Shown here: positions 29,236 to 38,009 of the stretch, in pieces
Layout: each line of letters starts with the position of its first letter
How positions within the stretch are numbered: position 1 is the first letter of the stretch
From: Listeria sp. PSOL-1
Lineage (GTDB): Bacteria; Bacillota; Bacilli; Lactobacillales; Listeriaceae
Direction of reading: 5' to 3'
Length of the DNA stretch: 64,000 bases
NCBI RefSeq assembly: GCF_902806445.1
Contig: NZ_LR760298.1
Coordinates: 682,001 to 746,000 of the forward strand
Notes under the pieces: model-generated
Seen by the model: only the letters and a program-made list of their open reading frames with translations
Database searches by the model: none
What the model was told of the DNA's origin: nothing
Position numbers and translations under genes: made by a program

Positions 29236-30522
29236 TTAGTTAGCAAAATAATTTGAAAGGCCTTGGTAAACTGCTGTTGCTACGTGTTCACGGTAGCTTT
29301 TAGAATTGATTTTTTTCTCATCGCTTTTGGAACTTAGATAGCCAAGTTCAAGTAAGACAGCAGGTTGAGTGTTTTCACGAACGACATAGAAGTCACCAAT
29401 ACGAGCTCCACGGTTAGAAGTAGGAAGTTCTTTGCCTAGGCTTTGATTAATTGATTCGGCCAAGCTTTCATCTTTATTTTTGTAGTAGTAAGTCGTTTGT
29501 CCATGGACGCTTTTTTGATCTTCTTCAACGCTATCGAAATGTAGACTTACGAAAACATCTGCATGATATTCTTGGGCAATATTTGTGCGTGTTTTTAAAG
29601 AAACATATTCATCGCTTTCACGCGTCATAATCACTTTTGTACCGCTTTTACGTAATTTTTCAGCGAGGATTTTGGCCGTTTTTAATGTAGCTTTCTTTTC
29701 GATTGTTTCATCTGCACCTTTTGCACCGGGATCGTGTCCGCCGTGGCCGGGATCGATAACAATCGTTGCTTCAGACAAGCTTGTTGTTTTGGATTTTTCG
29801 ACAGGTGCAGCCTCTTTTGAACTTGAGATGTCGACTACCCAGTTTGCTACATAACCTTCTTTTCCGGAAGTTGTTGTGATTTTGTACCAATCGCCTTGTA
29901 CGCCATCAATGGAATAGCTTTGGCCAGAGTCGGCTTTTTCAATGACTGAACCATTTAAATTGGGCTTATTACGAATATTGGTTGCATTATCACGAATGGT
30001 TAATTTTTGTAGATTAGATCCGCTTGCTTTTGTGGTTGATTCGCGAATTTTGATGTATGAAGCATTTACCCAAGCATTTTGACCTTTGTACTGGATTTGA
30101 GCCCAACCATTTTGTTCACTAACGACATTAATTTGGTCACCAGTGTTTAACATACCAAGGCGTTCGCTGTCAGATGTTGGTTTTTTCCTGATATTTAAGC
30201 CACCGCTCGAAGTAACGACAGCGATACTATTACTTGCGGCGCTAACTTCGGTATTTTTTACTAACCAGCTGGCGACAAAACCAGTATTTCCATCTTTAAA
30301 TCTTACTTTGTACCATTTATTTTCTTCACCGATTACTTTTAAGACAGTATTTTTTCTTACTTGATGGGTTACATCATAAGCAAGTCCTGGGCCACTCCTG
30401 ACGTTGATAACTTCAGCTTGAACCGTCACTGTATTGGCATTTGCCATGGCAATGGTTGTCATAATTCCTGCAGCAATCAGTAAAAACGAAATAATGGTAA
30501 TCAATAACAAATTCTTTTTCAC
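29236..30522 (-). CDS. N-acetylmuramoyl-L-alanine amidase with SH3b repeats
   Basis: A 428-residue secreted or membrane-anchored wall hydrolase. A signal-anchor (residues 4-28) precedes three bacterial SH3 domains (about 32-93, 98-160 and 170-232; each has an INVRSGPG/LNIRKKPT/TNIRNKPN-type start and a WxxV/IxxxxGxxGWV-type end). An Amidase_3 catalytic domain follows (about 252-425) with zinc/catalytic residues in VIDPGHGGHDPGAKG, the glutamate in IEKKATLKTAK, the histidine in FVSLHFDS and the terminal glutamate in LLELGYLS. It cleaves the lactyl-alanine bond of peptidoglycan. It matches Listeria lmo1521 in position (dtd-amidase-hisS) and is divergent from hisS. Confidence 0.93.
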   Translation of the reverse strand: MKKNLLLITIISFLLIAAGIMTTIAMANANTVTVQAEVINVRSGPGLAYDVTHQVRKNTVLKVIGEENKWYKVRFKDGNTGFVASWLVKNTEVSAASNSIAVVTSSGGLNIRKKPTSDSERLGMLNTGDQINVVSEQNGWAQIQYKGQNAWVNASYIKIRESTTKASGSNLQKLTIRDNATNIRNKPNLNGSVIEKADSGQSYSIDGVQGDWYKITTTSGKEGYVANWVVDISSSKEAAPVEKSKTTSLSEATIVIDPGHGGHDPGAKGADETIEKKATLKTAKILAEKLRKSGTKVIMTRESDEYVSLKTRTNIAQEYHADVFVSLHFDSVEEDQKSVHGQTTYYYKNKDESLAESINQSLGKELPTSNRGARIGDFYVVRENTQPAVLLELGYLSSKSDEKKINSKSYREHVATAVYQGLSNYFAN

Positions 30523-30639
30523 GAAATGGGCACACCACCTAAAACTTCTCTATTAACTTATCATAACATTAAAATCGTACCATAAATTCGCTTTTCGGGA
30601 AACCTTTTACTGCCATTTTTTGAAAAAACGGACAGAATG

Positions 30640-30668
30640 TTGACTTTCTAAATGATTTTTAGTAATCT
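30640..30668 (+). promoter_or_regulatory. Predicted SigA promoter of the hisS-aspS T-box transcript
   Basis: TTGACT (30640-30645) and TAATCT (30663-30668) are 17 bases apart and lie about 20 bases before the T-box stem I. Confidence 0.65.
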
Positions 30669-30688
30669 AGTAATAATTCATAATAAGA

Positions 30689-30940
30689 AACCAGAGACGG
30701 AGAAAAGTACAAAAAATCCCTCCAATTTGTAGAGAGAATTTCGGATGCTGAAAGAAATTCATTGTGATATTTTTTGGAAAGACACTCTAGAGGTTTTGGC
30801 CAAACGATTTTTTCAAGTAGGTCAAGACGTATTTCGGCGTTAACGGAAAAAGTGGGAATTTTAGTTCCAATTAGGGTGGTACCACGGGTGAATAGTAATC
30901 TCTCGTCCCTTGTTTTTTGACAAGTGACGTGAGTTTTTTT
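30689..30940 (+). promoter_or_regulatory. T-box riboswitch of hisS-aspS
   Basis: The stem I base pairs AAACCAGAG (30689-) with CTCT..GGTTT (about 30785-30796). The specifier region on its 3' side reads GGAAAGACAC, containing GAC (Asp, 30781-30783) overlapping CAC (His, 30783-30785). The T-box consensus AGGGTGGTACCACGG lies at 30873-30887. A terminator follows: arms 30900-30913 and 30920-30933 pair at 12 of 14 positions, then a T-run to 30940; its 5' arm contains CGTCCCT, which would alternatively pair with the T-box sequence in the antiterminator. Uncharged tRNA binding allows read-through into hisS. Confidence 0.93.
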
Positions 30941-30975
30941 TGTGTATTTAAGAGAATTTTAGGAGGTCTAATGAG

Positions 30976-32247
30976 ATGAAATTTCAATTACCACGCGGCA
31001 CACGAGATATTTTGCCTGAAGAGGTGGCAAAATGGCATTTTTTAGAAAAAGCATTTATGAAGATTGCGGATAATTATCAATACCGTGAAATTCGTACGCC
31101 TATCTTTGAGCATACGGAGCTTTTTGAACGTGGCGTTGGTGATTCTACAGATATCGTTTCTAAAGAGATGTACACGTTTAATGACAAAGGTGGACGTAGT
31201 ATGACGCTTAGACCAGAAGGAACTGCACCTGTCGTGCGTGCTTTTGTTGAACACAAGATGTATGGTAACGTTGACCAGCCTGTGAAACTATTTTATCGTG
31301 GTTCAATGTTTCGCTACGAGCGTCCACAAGGGGGAAGGCAAAGACAATTTAATCAAATAGGTATTGAAGCGCTCGGAAGTGCTGATGCTTCAATCGATGC
31401 TGAAGTGATTTCACTTGCCATGAATTTCTTTTATAAGATCGGCTTGAAAAATATTCAACTAGTTATGAATAGCTTAGGTGATAAAGAGAGTAGACTACGT
31501 CATAGAGAAGCACTTATCAACCATTTTGAGCCGCAAATTGATGAGTTTTGTGAAGATTGTCAAAAGCGTCTGCACAAGAATCCACTTAGGATCCTAGATT
31601 GTAAAAAAGATCATGAACATCCACTTGTCAAAACGGCGCCGGCTATTTTAGCTTTTTTAAATGATGATTCGCTCGCCTATTTTGAGCAAGTAAAAGCGTA
31701 TTTACAAGCAATGAAAATTGATTTTACGGTGGATGCTACACTTGTACGTGGTTTGGATTATTATAATCATACAACTTTTGAGATTATGAGTATTGAAGAA
31801 GGCTTTGGTGCGAAAGCCACACTTTGCGGTGGTGGGCGTTATCATGGTTTAGTAGAAGAATTTGCCGGACCACAGACCCCAGGAATTGGCTTTGGTATGG
31901 GGGTAGAGCGTGTATTGCTTGCACTTGAAAAAGCGGACATTTCTTTACCAGAAAAGGAAGTTCTCACCTGCTACGTTATCACTGCACAAAAAGAAGCGAA
32001 CACAAAAGCTGTTGAACTTGTAAATACTTTACGTCAAGCAGACATTTCAGCAGAAAAAGACTATCTCGATCGTAAAATAAAAGGACAATTAAAAGATGCT
32101 AGTAGAAAAGGCGCACTTTATACAGTTATTTTAGGTGAAAGTGAACTTGAAACGGGAAAATATCAACTTAAAAATATGGCAACGGGTGAGCAGGAAGAAG
32201 TCGCTGAAACAGAATTAGTTGCTACTTTACTAACACGCATGAAATGA
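30976..32247 (+). CDS. hisS: Histidyl-tRNA synthetase
   Basis: A 423-residue class II synthetase: motif 1 around PIFEHTELFERGVG, motif 2 FYRGSMFRYERPQGGRQRQFNQIG, histidine motifs LVRGLDYYNHTTFE and GGGRYHGL, motif 3 GIGFGMGVERVLLAL, and the C-terminal anticodon-binding domain. It charges tRNA-His. TTAGGAGG precedes the ATG. It lies in a two-gene operon with aspS (12-base gap), controlled by the T-box upstream. Confidence 0.97.
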   Translation: MKFQLPRGTRDILPEEVAKWHFLEKAFMKIADNYQYREIRTPIFEHTELFERGVGDSTDIVSKEMYTFNDKGGRSMTLRPEGTAPVVRAFVEHKMYGNVDQPVKLFYRGSMFRYERPQGGRQRQFNQIGIEALGSADASIDAEVISLAMNFFYKIGLKNIQLVMNSLGDKESRLRHREALINHFEPQIDEFCEDCQKRLHKNPLRILDCKKDHEHPLVKTAPAILAFLNDDSLAYFEQVKAYLQAMKIDFTVDATLVRGLDYYNHTTFEIMSIEEGFGAKATLCGGGRYHGLVEEFAGPQTPGIGFGMGVERVLLALEKADISLPEKEVLTCYVITAQKEANTKAVELVNTLRQADISAEKDYLDRKIKGQLKDASRKGALYTVILGESELETGKYQLKNMATGEQEEVAETELVATLLTRMK

Positions 32248-32259
32248 GGAGGAATATCG

Positions 32260-34020
32260 TTGGAAAAAAGAACAACCTATTGTGGGCAAGTAACAGAAGA
32301 ATATATTGGGGAAGTCGTTGTTTTACATGGATGGGTGCAAAAAAGACGAGATTTAGGAGGTCTAATTTTTATTGATTTAAGAGATCGTTCTGGGATTGTA
32401 CAAGTCGTTTTTAATCCTGAAAGATCCGTTGAGGCCCTTGCTATTGCAGAAAAGGTACGCAGTGAATTTGTCGTTACGATTAAAGGAAAGGTAGTAAAGC
32501 GTAGTGATCAAGCGATAAATGAAAAAATTACTACTGGAAAAATAGAAATTTTAGCAGACGAAATTGCTATTTTAAATGCTTCAAAGACGCCTCCTTTTTA
32601 TATTGAAGATGGGATTAATGTTTCTGATGAGCTGCGCTTGAAATACAGGTACCTTGATCTTAGAAGACCAGAGATGAATAAAATTTTTAAAATGCGTCAT
32701 GATGTAACAAATGTTTTTCGTAGCAAATTAAATGAATTAGGATTTTATGATATCGAAACGCCTTATTTAACAAAAAGTACACCAGAAGGCGCGCGTGATT
32801 ATCTAGTGCCAAGTCGTGTGTATCCAGGATCGTTTTATGCTTTACCACAATCGCCACAAATTTTTAAGCAGCTGTTAATGACTGCTGGGTTTGATAAGTA
32901 TTACCAAATTGTACGCTGCTTTCGTGATGAGGATTTACGTGGAGATCGTCAGCCCGAATTTACCCAAATTGATTTGGAAACAAGCTTTTTAACGAAAGAA
33001 GAAATCCAATCGATCACAGAAGAGATGTTAGCTGCGATCGTTGCAAAAGTAACCGGTGAAAAACTGGAGCGCCCCTTCTTAAAAATGACATATCAAGAGG
33101 CAATGACACGTTTTGGTAGCGATAAGCCAGATATTCGCTTTGGTCTTGAATTAAAAGATGTCTCTCGTATTGTTCGTGACGTAACGTTTAATGTATTCTC
33201 TGGGACAATAGCAGGTGGGGGCGAAGTTAAGGCAATTAATGCGAAACAAGCAGCTAGTAAATATTCACGTAAAGAGATTGATGCACTTGGTGAATTTGTA
33301 GCAACTTATGGAGCAAAAGGTTTGGCTTGGATGAAAGTTGAGGCGGATGGGCTTAAAGGGCCGATTGCTAAATTTTTTGATGAAGAGAAAGAACAATTGC
33401 TTATCAGTGAATTAGAAGCGGAAGAAGGGGATTTGCTGCTTTTTGTGGCCGATCATAAGAATGTGGTTGCGGCAGCTCTTGGCGCTTTACGAGGAAAACT
33501 TGGAAAAGACCTTCAACTCATTGATGAAACTGAACTTGCTTTTCTTTGGGTTACAGATTGGCCATTATTCGAGTACGATGAAGAAGAAAAGCGTTTTACA
33601 GCGGCGCATCATCCATTTACATTGCCACGTAAAGAAGATCTTCCTTTACTTGAAACGAATCCAGAAAATGCGATGGCAGAAGCGTATGATATTGTTTTAA
33701 ACGGCTATGAAATTGGCGGGGGTTCACTTAGAATTTACCAAAAAGAAGTCCAACAGCAAATGTTCCGTGCACTTGGTTTTTCTGACGAAGCAGCAGAGAG
33801 CCAATTCGGCTTTTTGATGGATGCACTGGATTACGGGACGCCACCACATGGCGGAATTGCACTTGGGCTTGATCGGATTGTGATGATTTTAGCGGGGCGA
33901 ACAAATTTACGTGATACAATCGCTTTTCCGAAAACTGGTAGTGCGATTGATCCGTTAACAAATGCACCAGGAGAAGTTAGTGAAGCTCAACTTGCCGAAT
34001 TAAAACTTCATTTTGATTAA
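32260..34020 (+). CDS. aspS: Aspartyl-tRNA synthetase
   Basis: A 586-residue bacterial-type AspRS: N-terminal OB anticodon-binding domain ([20 protein letters not shown]), class II motif 2 [18 protein letters not shown], the bacterial GAD insertion (about 290-410) and motif 3 [15 protein letters not shown]. It starts at TTG behind GAGGAGG. It charges tRNA-Asp and is the second gene of the T-box operon. A bidirectional terminator follows. Confidence 0.97.
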   Translation: MEKRTTYCGQVTEEYIGEVVVLHGWVQKRRDLGGLIFIDLRDRSGIVQVVFNPERSVEALAIAEKVRSEFVVTIKGKVVKRSDQAINEKITTGKIEILADEIAILNASKTPPFYIEDGINVSDELRLKYRYLDLRRPEMNKIFKMRHDVTNVFRSKLNELGFYDIETPYLTKSTPEGARDYLVPSRVYPGSFYALPQSPQIFKQLLMTAGFDKYYQIVRCFRDEDLRGDRQPEFTQIDLETSFLTKEEIQSITEEMLAAIVAKVTGEKLERPFLKMTYQEAMTRFGSDKPDIRFGLELKDVSRIVRDVTFNVFSGTIAGGGEVKAINAKQAASKYSRKEIDALGEFVATYGAKGLAWMKVEADGLKGPIAKFFDEEKEQLLISELEAEEGDLLLFVADHKNVVAAALGALRGKLGKDLQLIDETELAFLWVTDWPLFEYDEEEKRFTAAHHPFTLPRKEDLPLLETNPENAMAEAYDIVLNGYEIGGGSLRIYQKEVQQQMFRALGFSDEAAESQFGFLMDALDYGTPPHGGIALGLDRIVMILAGRTNLRDTIAFPKTGSAIDPLTNAPGEVSEAQLAELKLHFD

Positions 34021-34060
34021 AAAAAACAGCTTATGCGTTTTTTCGCATAAGCTGTTTTTT
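34021..34060. terminator. Bidirectional terminator between aspS and a convergent gene
   Basis: AAAAAACAGCTTATGCG pairs with CGCATAAGCTGTTTTTT around a short T loop, with A-runs and T-runs on the two sides. Confidence 0.93.
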
Positions 34061-34063
34061 TAA

Positions 34064-34438
34064 TCAAAAGTCAGCTTCTTCAATTTTAATGACTTTTACT
34101 TTATTAACAAGTAAACCTTGGTTTGCTTGATTTAACCAAAAAGGACCTTGAAGTTTAGCTTTGTCTTTTTGGTCTAGCGTTTTTTTATTATAAAAGGTCA
34201 AGTTAATCGTGTAGTATTTCCCTTTCTTTACCGACTGCCATTCGCTTTTGGCAAGGGGTAAAGTGATAACCTTATCACCAGCTCCGTCAATGCGACCACT
34301 GATAGTATAGTTGCTTAATTTTTTATCAACCGCAAAATTAAAGTTAAGTTCAACCCTCGATTTAGCATGATGATAATAAAGATAAGAAGCACCTAAAAGA
34401 AAGGCTGCAATAAGTGTGAAAATGGGAATCTTTCGCAT
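34064..34438 (-). CDS. Small single-span membrane protein of unknown function
   Basis: A 124-residue protein with a positively charged start (MRKIP), one hydrophobic segment (residues 5-21) and a mostly beta-predicted extracytoplasmic part rich in K, N and Y. I recognise no domain. The ATG at 34438 is preferred because the hydrophobic segment then sits at the N-terminus, though its GGAGG is 14 bases away; a TTG seven codons upstream is possible. It is convergent with aspS, in the place where Listeria has lmo1518-type hypothetical genes. Confidence 0.7.
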   Translation of the reverse strand: MRKIPIFTLIAAFLLGASYLYYHHAKSRVELNFNFAVDKKLSNYTISGRIDGAGDKVITLPLAKSEWQSVKKGKYYTINLTFYNKKTLDQKDKAKLQGPFWLNQANQGLLVNKVKVIKIEEADF

Positions 34439-34569
34439 AAGATTACAAGCGGCCTCCAATCCTAAAAATACATTTCCTTTCTCATTATAAGCGAGGTTGG
34501 GATTTTGTGGAAGGGGCTAAACACAATTCTCATTGTATTTTTAGAAAACAGGTCGAATTTTAATCAATC

Positions 34570-34989
34570 TTAAATATAAAACATATAGCCACTTGACTGA
34601 TCATCAGGATCATGTTGAATTAAATCAGCAAGCGTCGTATGATCTAAAATACGTCTAATCGCATCACGCATCATGATCCAAAGCTCGCGTTGTGCGGCTT
34701 CTTCATCTTCCAGACTTTCAACAAGGACGATGGGTCCTTCAAGTGTTCGGATCACATCGCCAGCAGTAATTTCACGTGGCGGGCCATTTAGGATATAGCC
34801 TCCGTGAGCGCCACGAATGCTTTTTATAATTCCAGCATTTCGCAGTGGGGCAACGAGCTGTTCTAAGTAATGTTCGGATAAATTTTTACTTGTTGCAATA
34901 CTTCGAAGAGAAACGGGGTTTTTGCCATAAGCACGAGCAAGTTCTAAAGCGATAGTCAGTCCATATCTGCCTTTTGTTGTGATTTTCAT
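34570..34989 (-). CDS. cymR: Rrf2-family regulator CymR
   Basis: A 139-residue Rrf2 protein: winged helix-turn-helix with MKITTKGRYGLTIALELA and LSEHYLEQLVAPLRNAGIIKSIRGAHGGYIL, then a dimerisation helix. It has no cysteine at all, so it cannot hold an iron-sulfur cluster like IscR/NsrR, which fits CymR, the repressor of cysteine and sulfur metabolism that senses O-acetylserine through CysK. GGAGG precedes the ATG. Its neighbours rarA and the cysteine desulfurase gene fit the conserved cymR neighbourhood, although an island now separates them. Confidence 0.88.
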   Translation of the reverse strand: MKITTKGRYGLTIALELARAYGKNPVSLRSIATSKNLSEHYLEQLVAPLRNAGIIKSIRGAHGGYILNGPPREITAGDVIRTLEGPIVLVESLEDEEAAQRELWIMMRDAIRRILDHTTLADLIQHDPDDQSSGYMFYI

Positions 34990-35112
34990 TTTATATAACC
35001 TCCATCAAACAATAAGCTTTCAATTATTATAACATAACTCTTTCACTAAATGCGCTGAGGTCTGCCTACTATGTTATACTAATAGGTAGAAGAAAAGTGA
35101 AGGAGATTAGTT

Positions 35113-36393
35113 ATGGCAATTCAACCATTAGCTTACCGAATGAGGCCCAAAACGCTTGATGAAATCGTTGGGCAAACTCATTTGGTAGGAAAAAATAAAA
35201 TAATTTATCGTATGGTTAAAGCAAAACAATTATCATCTATGATCTTATATGGCCCGCCTGGTATTGGCAAGACGTCAATTGCTTCGGCTATTGCTGGGAG
35301 TACCAAATATGCTTTTCGTACTTTAAATGCTGTGACAAATAATAAAAAGGATATGGAAGTGGTTGTTGCTGAAGCAAAAATGAGTGGCACGGTTATTCTT
35401 TTACTTGACGAGGTCCATCGCTTAGATAAAGCAAAGCAGGATTTTCTTTTACCACACCTTGAAAGCGGAGCGATTATTTTAATTGGCGCAACGACAAGCA
35501 ATCCATATATTGCGATTAATCCAGCAATTAGGAGTCGAACGCAAATTTTTGAATTAAAACCTTTAGCGAAAAATGAGATCATCAAAGCAATCAAGCGCGC
35601 TTTAAAAGATAAAGAACGCGGCTTAGGGGAGTATCAAGTAGAAGTAGAGGAAGAAGCATTGAATCATTTAGCTGTAGCAAGTAATGGTGATGTTAGAAGT
35701 GCTTTAAATGCTTTAGAATTAGCAGTTGTTTCGTCTGAAAAAGATGAAGCTGGACAAATTCAGATCACACTTGACGTTGCAGAAGAATGTTTACAGAAAA
35801 AAAGCTTAGCACATGATAAAGACGGGGATGCACACTATGATGTTTTAAGTGCCTTTCAAAAATCTGTTCGTGGCAGTGATGTAAATGCAGCACTGCATTA
35901 CATGGGACGATTGATTGAAGCAGGTGATTTAGTCAGTATTTCAAGAAGACTACTCGTTATGGCGTATGAAGATATTGGGCTTGCTAACCCTCAAGCAGGA
36001 GCGAGAACACTCGCTGCTATCCAAACTGCTGAAAAAATTGGCTTTCCAGAAGCAAGAATTCCGCTAGCAAATACTGTGATTGAGCTATGTTTATCGCCAA
36101 AATCTAATTCTGCTATTGTTGCGATCGATAAGTCGCTTAAAGATATTCGCCAAGGTTTAAGTGGTGAAGTACCTGCTCATTTGCGTGATGGACATTATTA
36201 CGGTGCTAGTGGGCTAGGGCGTGCTCTAGATTATAAATATCCACATAGTTATGAAAACGCTTGGGTAGATCAACAATATTTACCTGATAATCTCATGGAT
36301 AAAGTATATTACGAACCTAAATACACATCTAAATTTGAACAGACAATTGCTCAAGTGTATCAAAAGATTAACGAAAATAAAGCGAAAAAGTAA
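35113..36393 (+). CDS. rarA: Replication-associated recombination protein RarA (MgsA)
   Basis: A 426-residue AAA+ ATPase of the RarA/MgsA/WRNIP1 family: RMRPKTLDEIVGQTHLVG, Walker A GPPGIGKTS, Walker B LLLDEVHRLDKAKQ, sensor 1 GATTSNPY, then the tetramerisation domain with SYEDIGLANPQAG-like AYEDIGLANPQAG and GLGRALDYKYPHSYENAW. It acts at stalled replication forks. The ATG follows AAGGAG. An island begins shortly downstream. Confidence 0.95.
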   Translation: MAIQPLAYRMRPKTLDEIVGQTHLVGKNKIIYRMVKAKQLSSMILYGPPGIGKTSIASAIAGSTKYAFRTLNAVTNNKKDMEVVVAEAKMSGTVILLLDEVHRLDKAKQDFLLPHLESGAIILIGATTSNPYIAINPAIRSRTQIFELKPLAKNEIIKAIKRALKDKERGLGEYQVEVEEEALNHLAVASNGDVRSALNALELAVVSSEKDEAGQIQITLDVAEECLQKKSLAHDKDGDAHYDVLSAFQKSVRGSDVNAALHYMGRLIEAGDLVSISRRLLVMAYEDIGLANPQAGARTLAAIQTAEKIGFPEARIPLANTVIELCLSPKSNSAIVAIDKSLKDIRQGLSGEVPAHLRDGHYYGASGLGRALDYKYPHSYENAWVDQQYLPDNLMDKVYYEPKYTSKFEQTIAQVYQKINENKAKK

Positions 36394-36409
36394 GTTTGCT
36401 GTTTGTTAG

Positions 36410-36530
36410 TCTGAGGGCTCCTGCATTTTGAGCACAATAAATCGAGCGAAAGTGTTTGCATTGAAGAGGTTTGCCAGAAACCGGAAACTGTACGTGAGAA
36501 CCGGGAATTGGGCAAACCTTTTATTTTGTC
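36410..36530. repeat. Palindromic intergenic element, copy 3 (rarA terminator)
   Basis: It contains the family core AATAAATCGAGCGAAAG. Inside it AGGTTTGCC (36467-36475) pairs with GGCAAACCT (36511-36519), with a nested CCGG/CCGG, followed by TTTTATTTTG. It probably terminates rarA and marks the left edge of the island. Confidence 0.7.
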
Positions 36531-36545
36531 TGTCTTTTGGACTTA

Positions 36546-36906
36546 AATCCAGTGTTAAAAGCGAAATTTTCTGTTTTTATACACAGAAAATTCGTAAATA
36601 AAGAAAGAAATCGAATTCTAAATACATTTTATATTTTTTTTTAAAAGTAAACTTATATTATAGTAAAACTTTTTCACCGATAAGGAGGTGGACTCCATGT
36701 AAAATCGAAAGGAAGAAAAAGGATTAGCTAAACGTTCCAATACTCTAAAAATTTAGGTATATAGATTTTAATTTTTTGTTTGATCTGTTAATGAACATTC
36801 AAAGAAAAAAAGAAAGCGGTTTTATTCCTTTTGTTAGAGGGTGATCGTTCTAAAATTTAATTTAAAAGCATTAAACAAACTATTTTTATATGGGAGTAGT
36901 GAAAAA
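36546..36906 (+). other. Leader region of the island, with a start-stop mini-ORF
   Basis: This 360-base AT-rich stretch has no gene. It holds an inverted repeat (CGAAATTTTCTGT..ACAGAAAATTCG, about 36560-36594), a weak promoter-like TATAGT at 36659-36664, and a perfect ribosome binding site AAGGAGGTG (36682-36690) placed 6-8 bases before ATG-TAA (36697-36702). Beyond that TAA the same frame stays open for about 17 codons (NRKEEKGLAKRSNTLKI), so it may be a leader peptide with a nonsense codon or a true minimal ORF. Confidence 0.45.
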
Positions 36907-37956
36907 ATGTTTTGTATTGGAATACCGACGCTTAACGAAGCAGACAACATTGTTCAATTGACTAAGCAAATCGATCAATATGCACAAGAAATCGGCATAC
37001 AGATTATTTTAATTAATGCAGATAGCGGTAGTATAGACGGGACACCAGAAAAATTTTTACAAACAGAGACAAAATGTGAAAAAAGATCCTTTAAGCTTTC
37101 ACAACAAGGTAAAGGGAGAGCCGTTTTAAGAATCCTTAAGCACGCAGAAACGATTTCTGATCTTAAGGGGTGTTTGCTGATTGACGGGGATATTAAATCA
37201 TTAACACCTGCATGGATAAAGAAATTTACGGCTGCTTTAATCGACGGAGCGGATTACGTTCTCCCAAATTATAAGCGCAACTTTCAAGAGGGGAATACGA
37301 CAAATCATTTTGTATTTCCACTACTTACTTACCATTTTGGACAAGCTTGCCCAAGACAACCAATATCTGGTGATTGTGCTCTTTCTCTCCAGTTAATAAG
37401 AGCAGTACTTTCATCAGAAATAGCCTCACCTAGTGTTTTAAGGTATGGCATTGATATCTTTTTAACGCTAAATGCTTTATACGGAGCCTATACAGTGAAA
37501 GAGATTTCTTTAGATAAAAAAATTCACAATGCAAGCTTTTTAAAAATGGCAAAAATGTTTCCAGAAGTAGCAACATCGTATTTGAGTACATCTAGAAGTT
37601 TTTGGAATGATGATAAAACCCCTTCTGCACAAGTGAACAATGAATTACAACAGCAGATTTACTCCAATATGCACTTCTTAGATCCTAAAGATCCTATTGT
37701 TTATGAGAAAATTACTGATTTAGTAACAGGCTTTCCAGAGACAAAACAGCCATTCTCTTGGGCAAAAAAATTATGCGATTTTGAACAGGATAAGCGAGAA
37801 GATATTGATTCGATTGTGAAAGAATTGACACCATTTTTCCTAGTACAAGTAAAAAATTATTTATTAAAAATTCATAGCATTAAAGAAGCGAGGGAACACT
37901 TCTGTCAAGAAATTAATTCCCTGTTTCAATTATCCAATACAGAAATAAAAAAATAA
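36907..37956 (+). CDS. GT-A glycosyltransferase, GpgS/GT81-like (island gene 1)
   Basis: A 349-residue protein whose N-terminal half is a GT-A fold: IPTLNEADNI (6-15), INADSGSIDGT (36-46), the metal-binding DGD in LIDGDIKSL (93-95), GADYVLPNY, and RQPISGDCA (150-158), then RYGIDIFLTL near 180. The last set mirrors the RQPLSGE and GYGVEIGLL blocks of glucosyl-3-phosphoglycerate synthases. Such enzymes move glucose from an NDP-sugar to the 2-hydroxyl of a hydroxy acid. The C-terminal 110 residues are helical and unlike GpgS. The ATG at 36907 is chosen because the conserved fold starts there; an upstream GTG (36841) has no spaced ribosome binding site. The substrate is not known. Confidence 0.75.
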   Translation: MFCIGIPTLNEADNIVQLTKQIDQYAQEIGIQIILINADSGSIDGTPEKFLQTETKCEKRSFKLSQQGKGRAVLRILKHAETISDLKGCLLIDGDIKSLTPAWIKKFTAALIDGADYVLPNYKRNFQEGNTTNHFVFPLLTYHFGQACPRQPISGDCALSLQLIRAVLSSEIASPSVLRYGIDIFLTLNALYGAYTVKEISLDKKIHNASFLKMAKMFPEVATSYLSTSRSFWNDDKTPSAQVNNELQQQIYSNMHFLDPKDPIVYEKITDLVTGFPETKQPFSWAKKLCDFEQDKREDIDSIVKELTPFFLVQVKNYLLKIHSIKEAREHFCQEINSLFQLSNTEIKK

Positions 37957-38009
37957 ATCCGATGTGGAAGAGTCTTATTTATAATCAAGAAATATGGGGA
38001 TGATTAAAT

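Noticed and set aside
36841-36906. A longer N-terminus (GTG at 36841) for the first island gene.
   Set aside because: AGAGG directly abuts the GTG with no spacing, and the conserved glycosyltransferase fold begins at the ATG at 36907.
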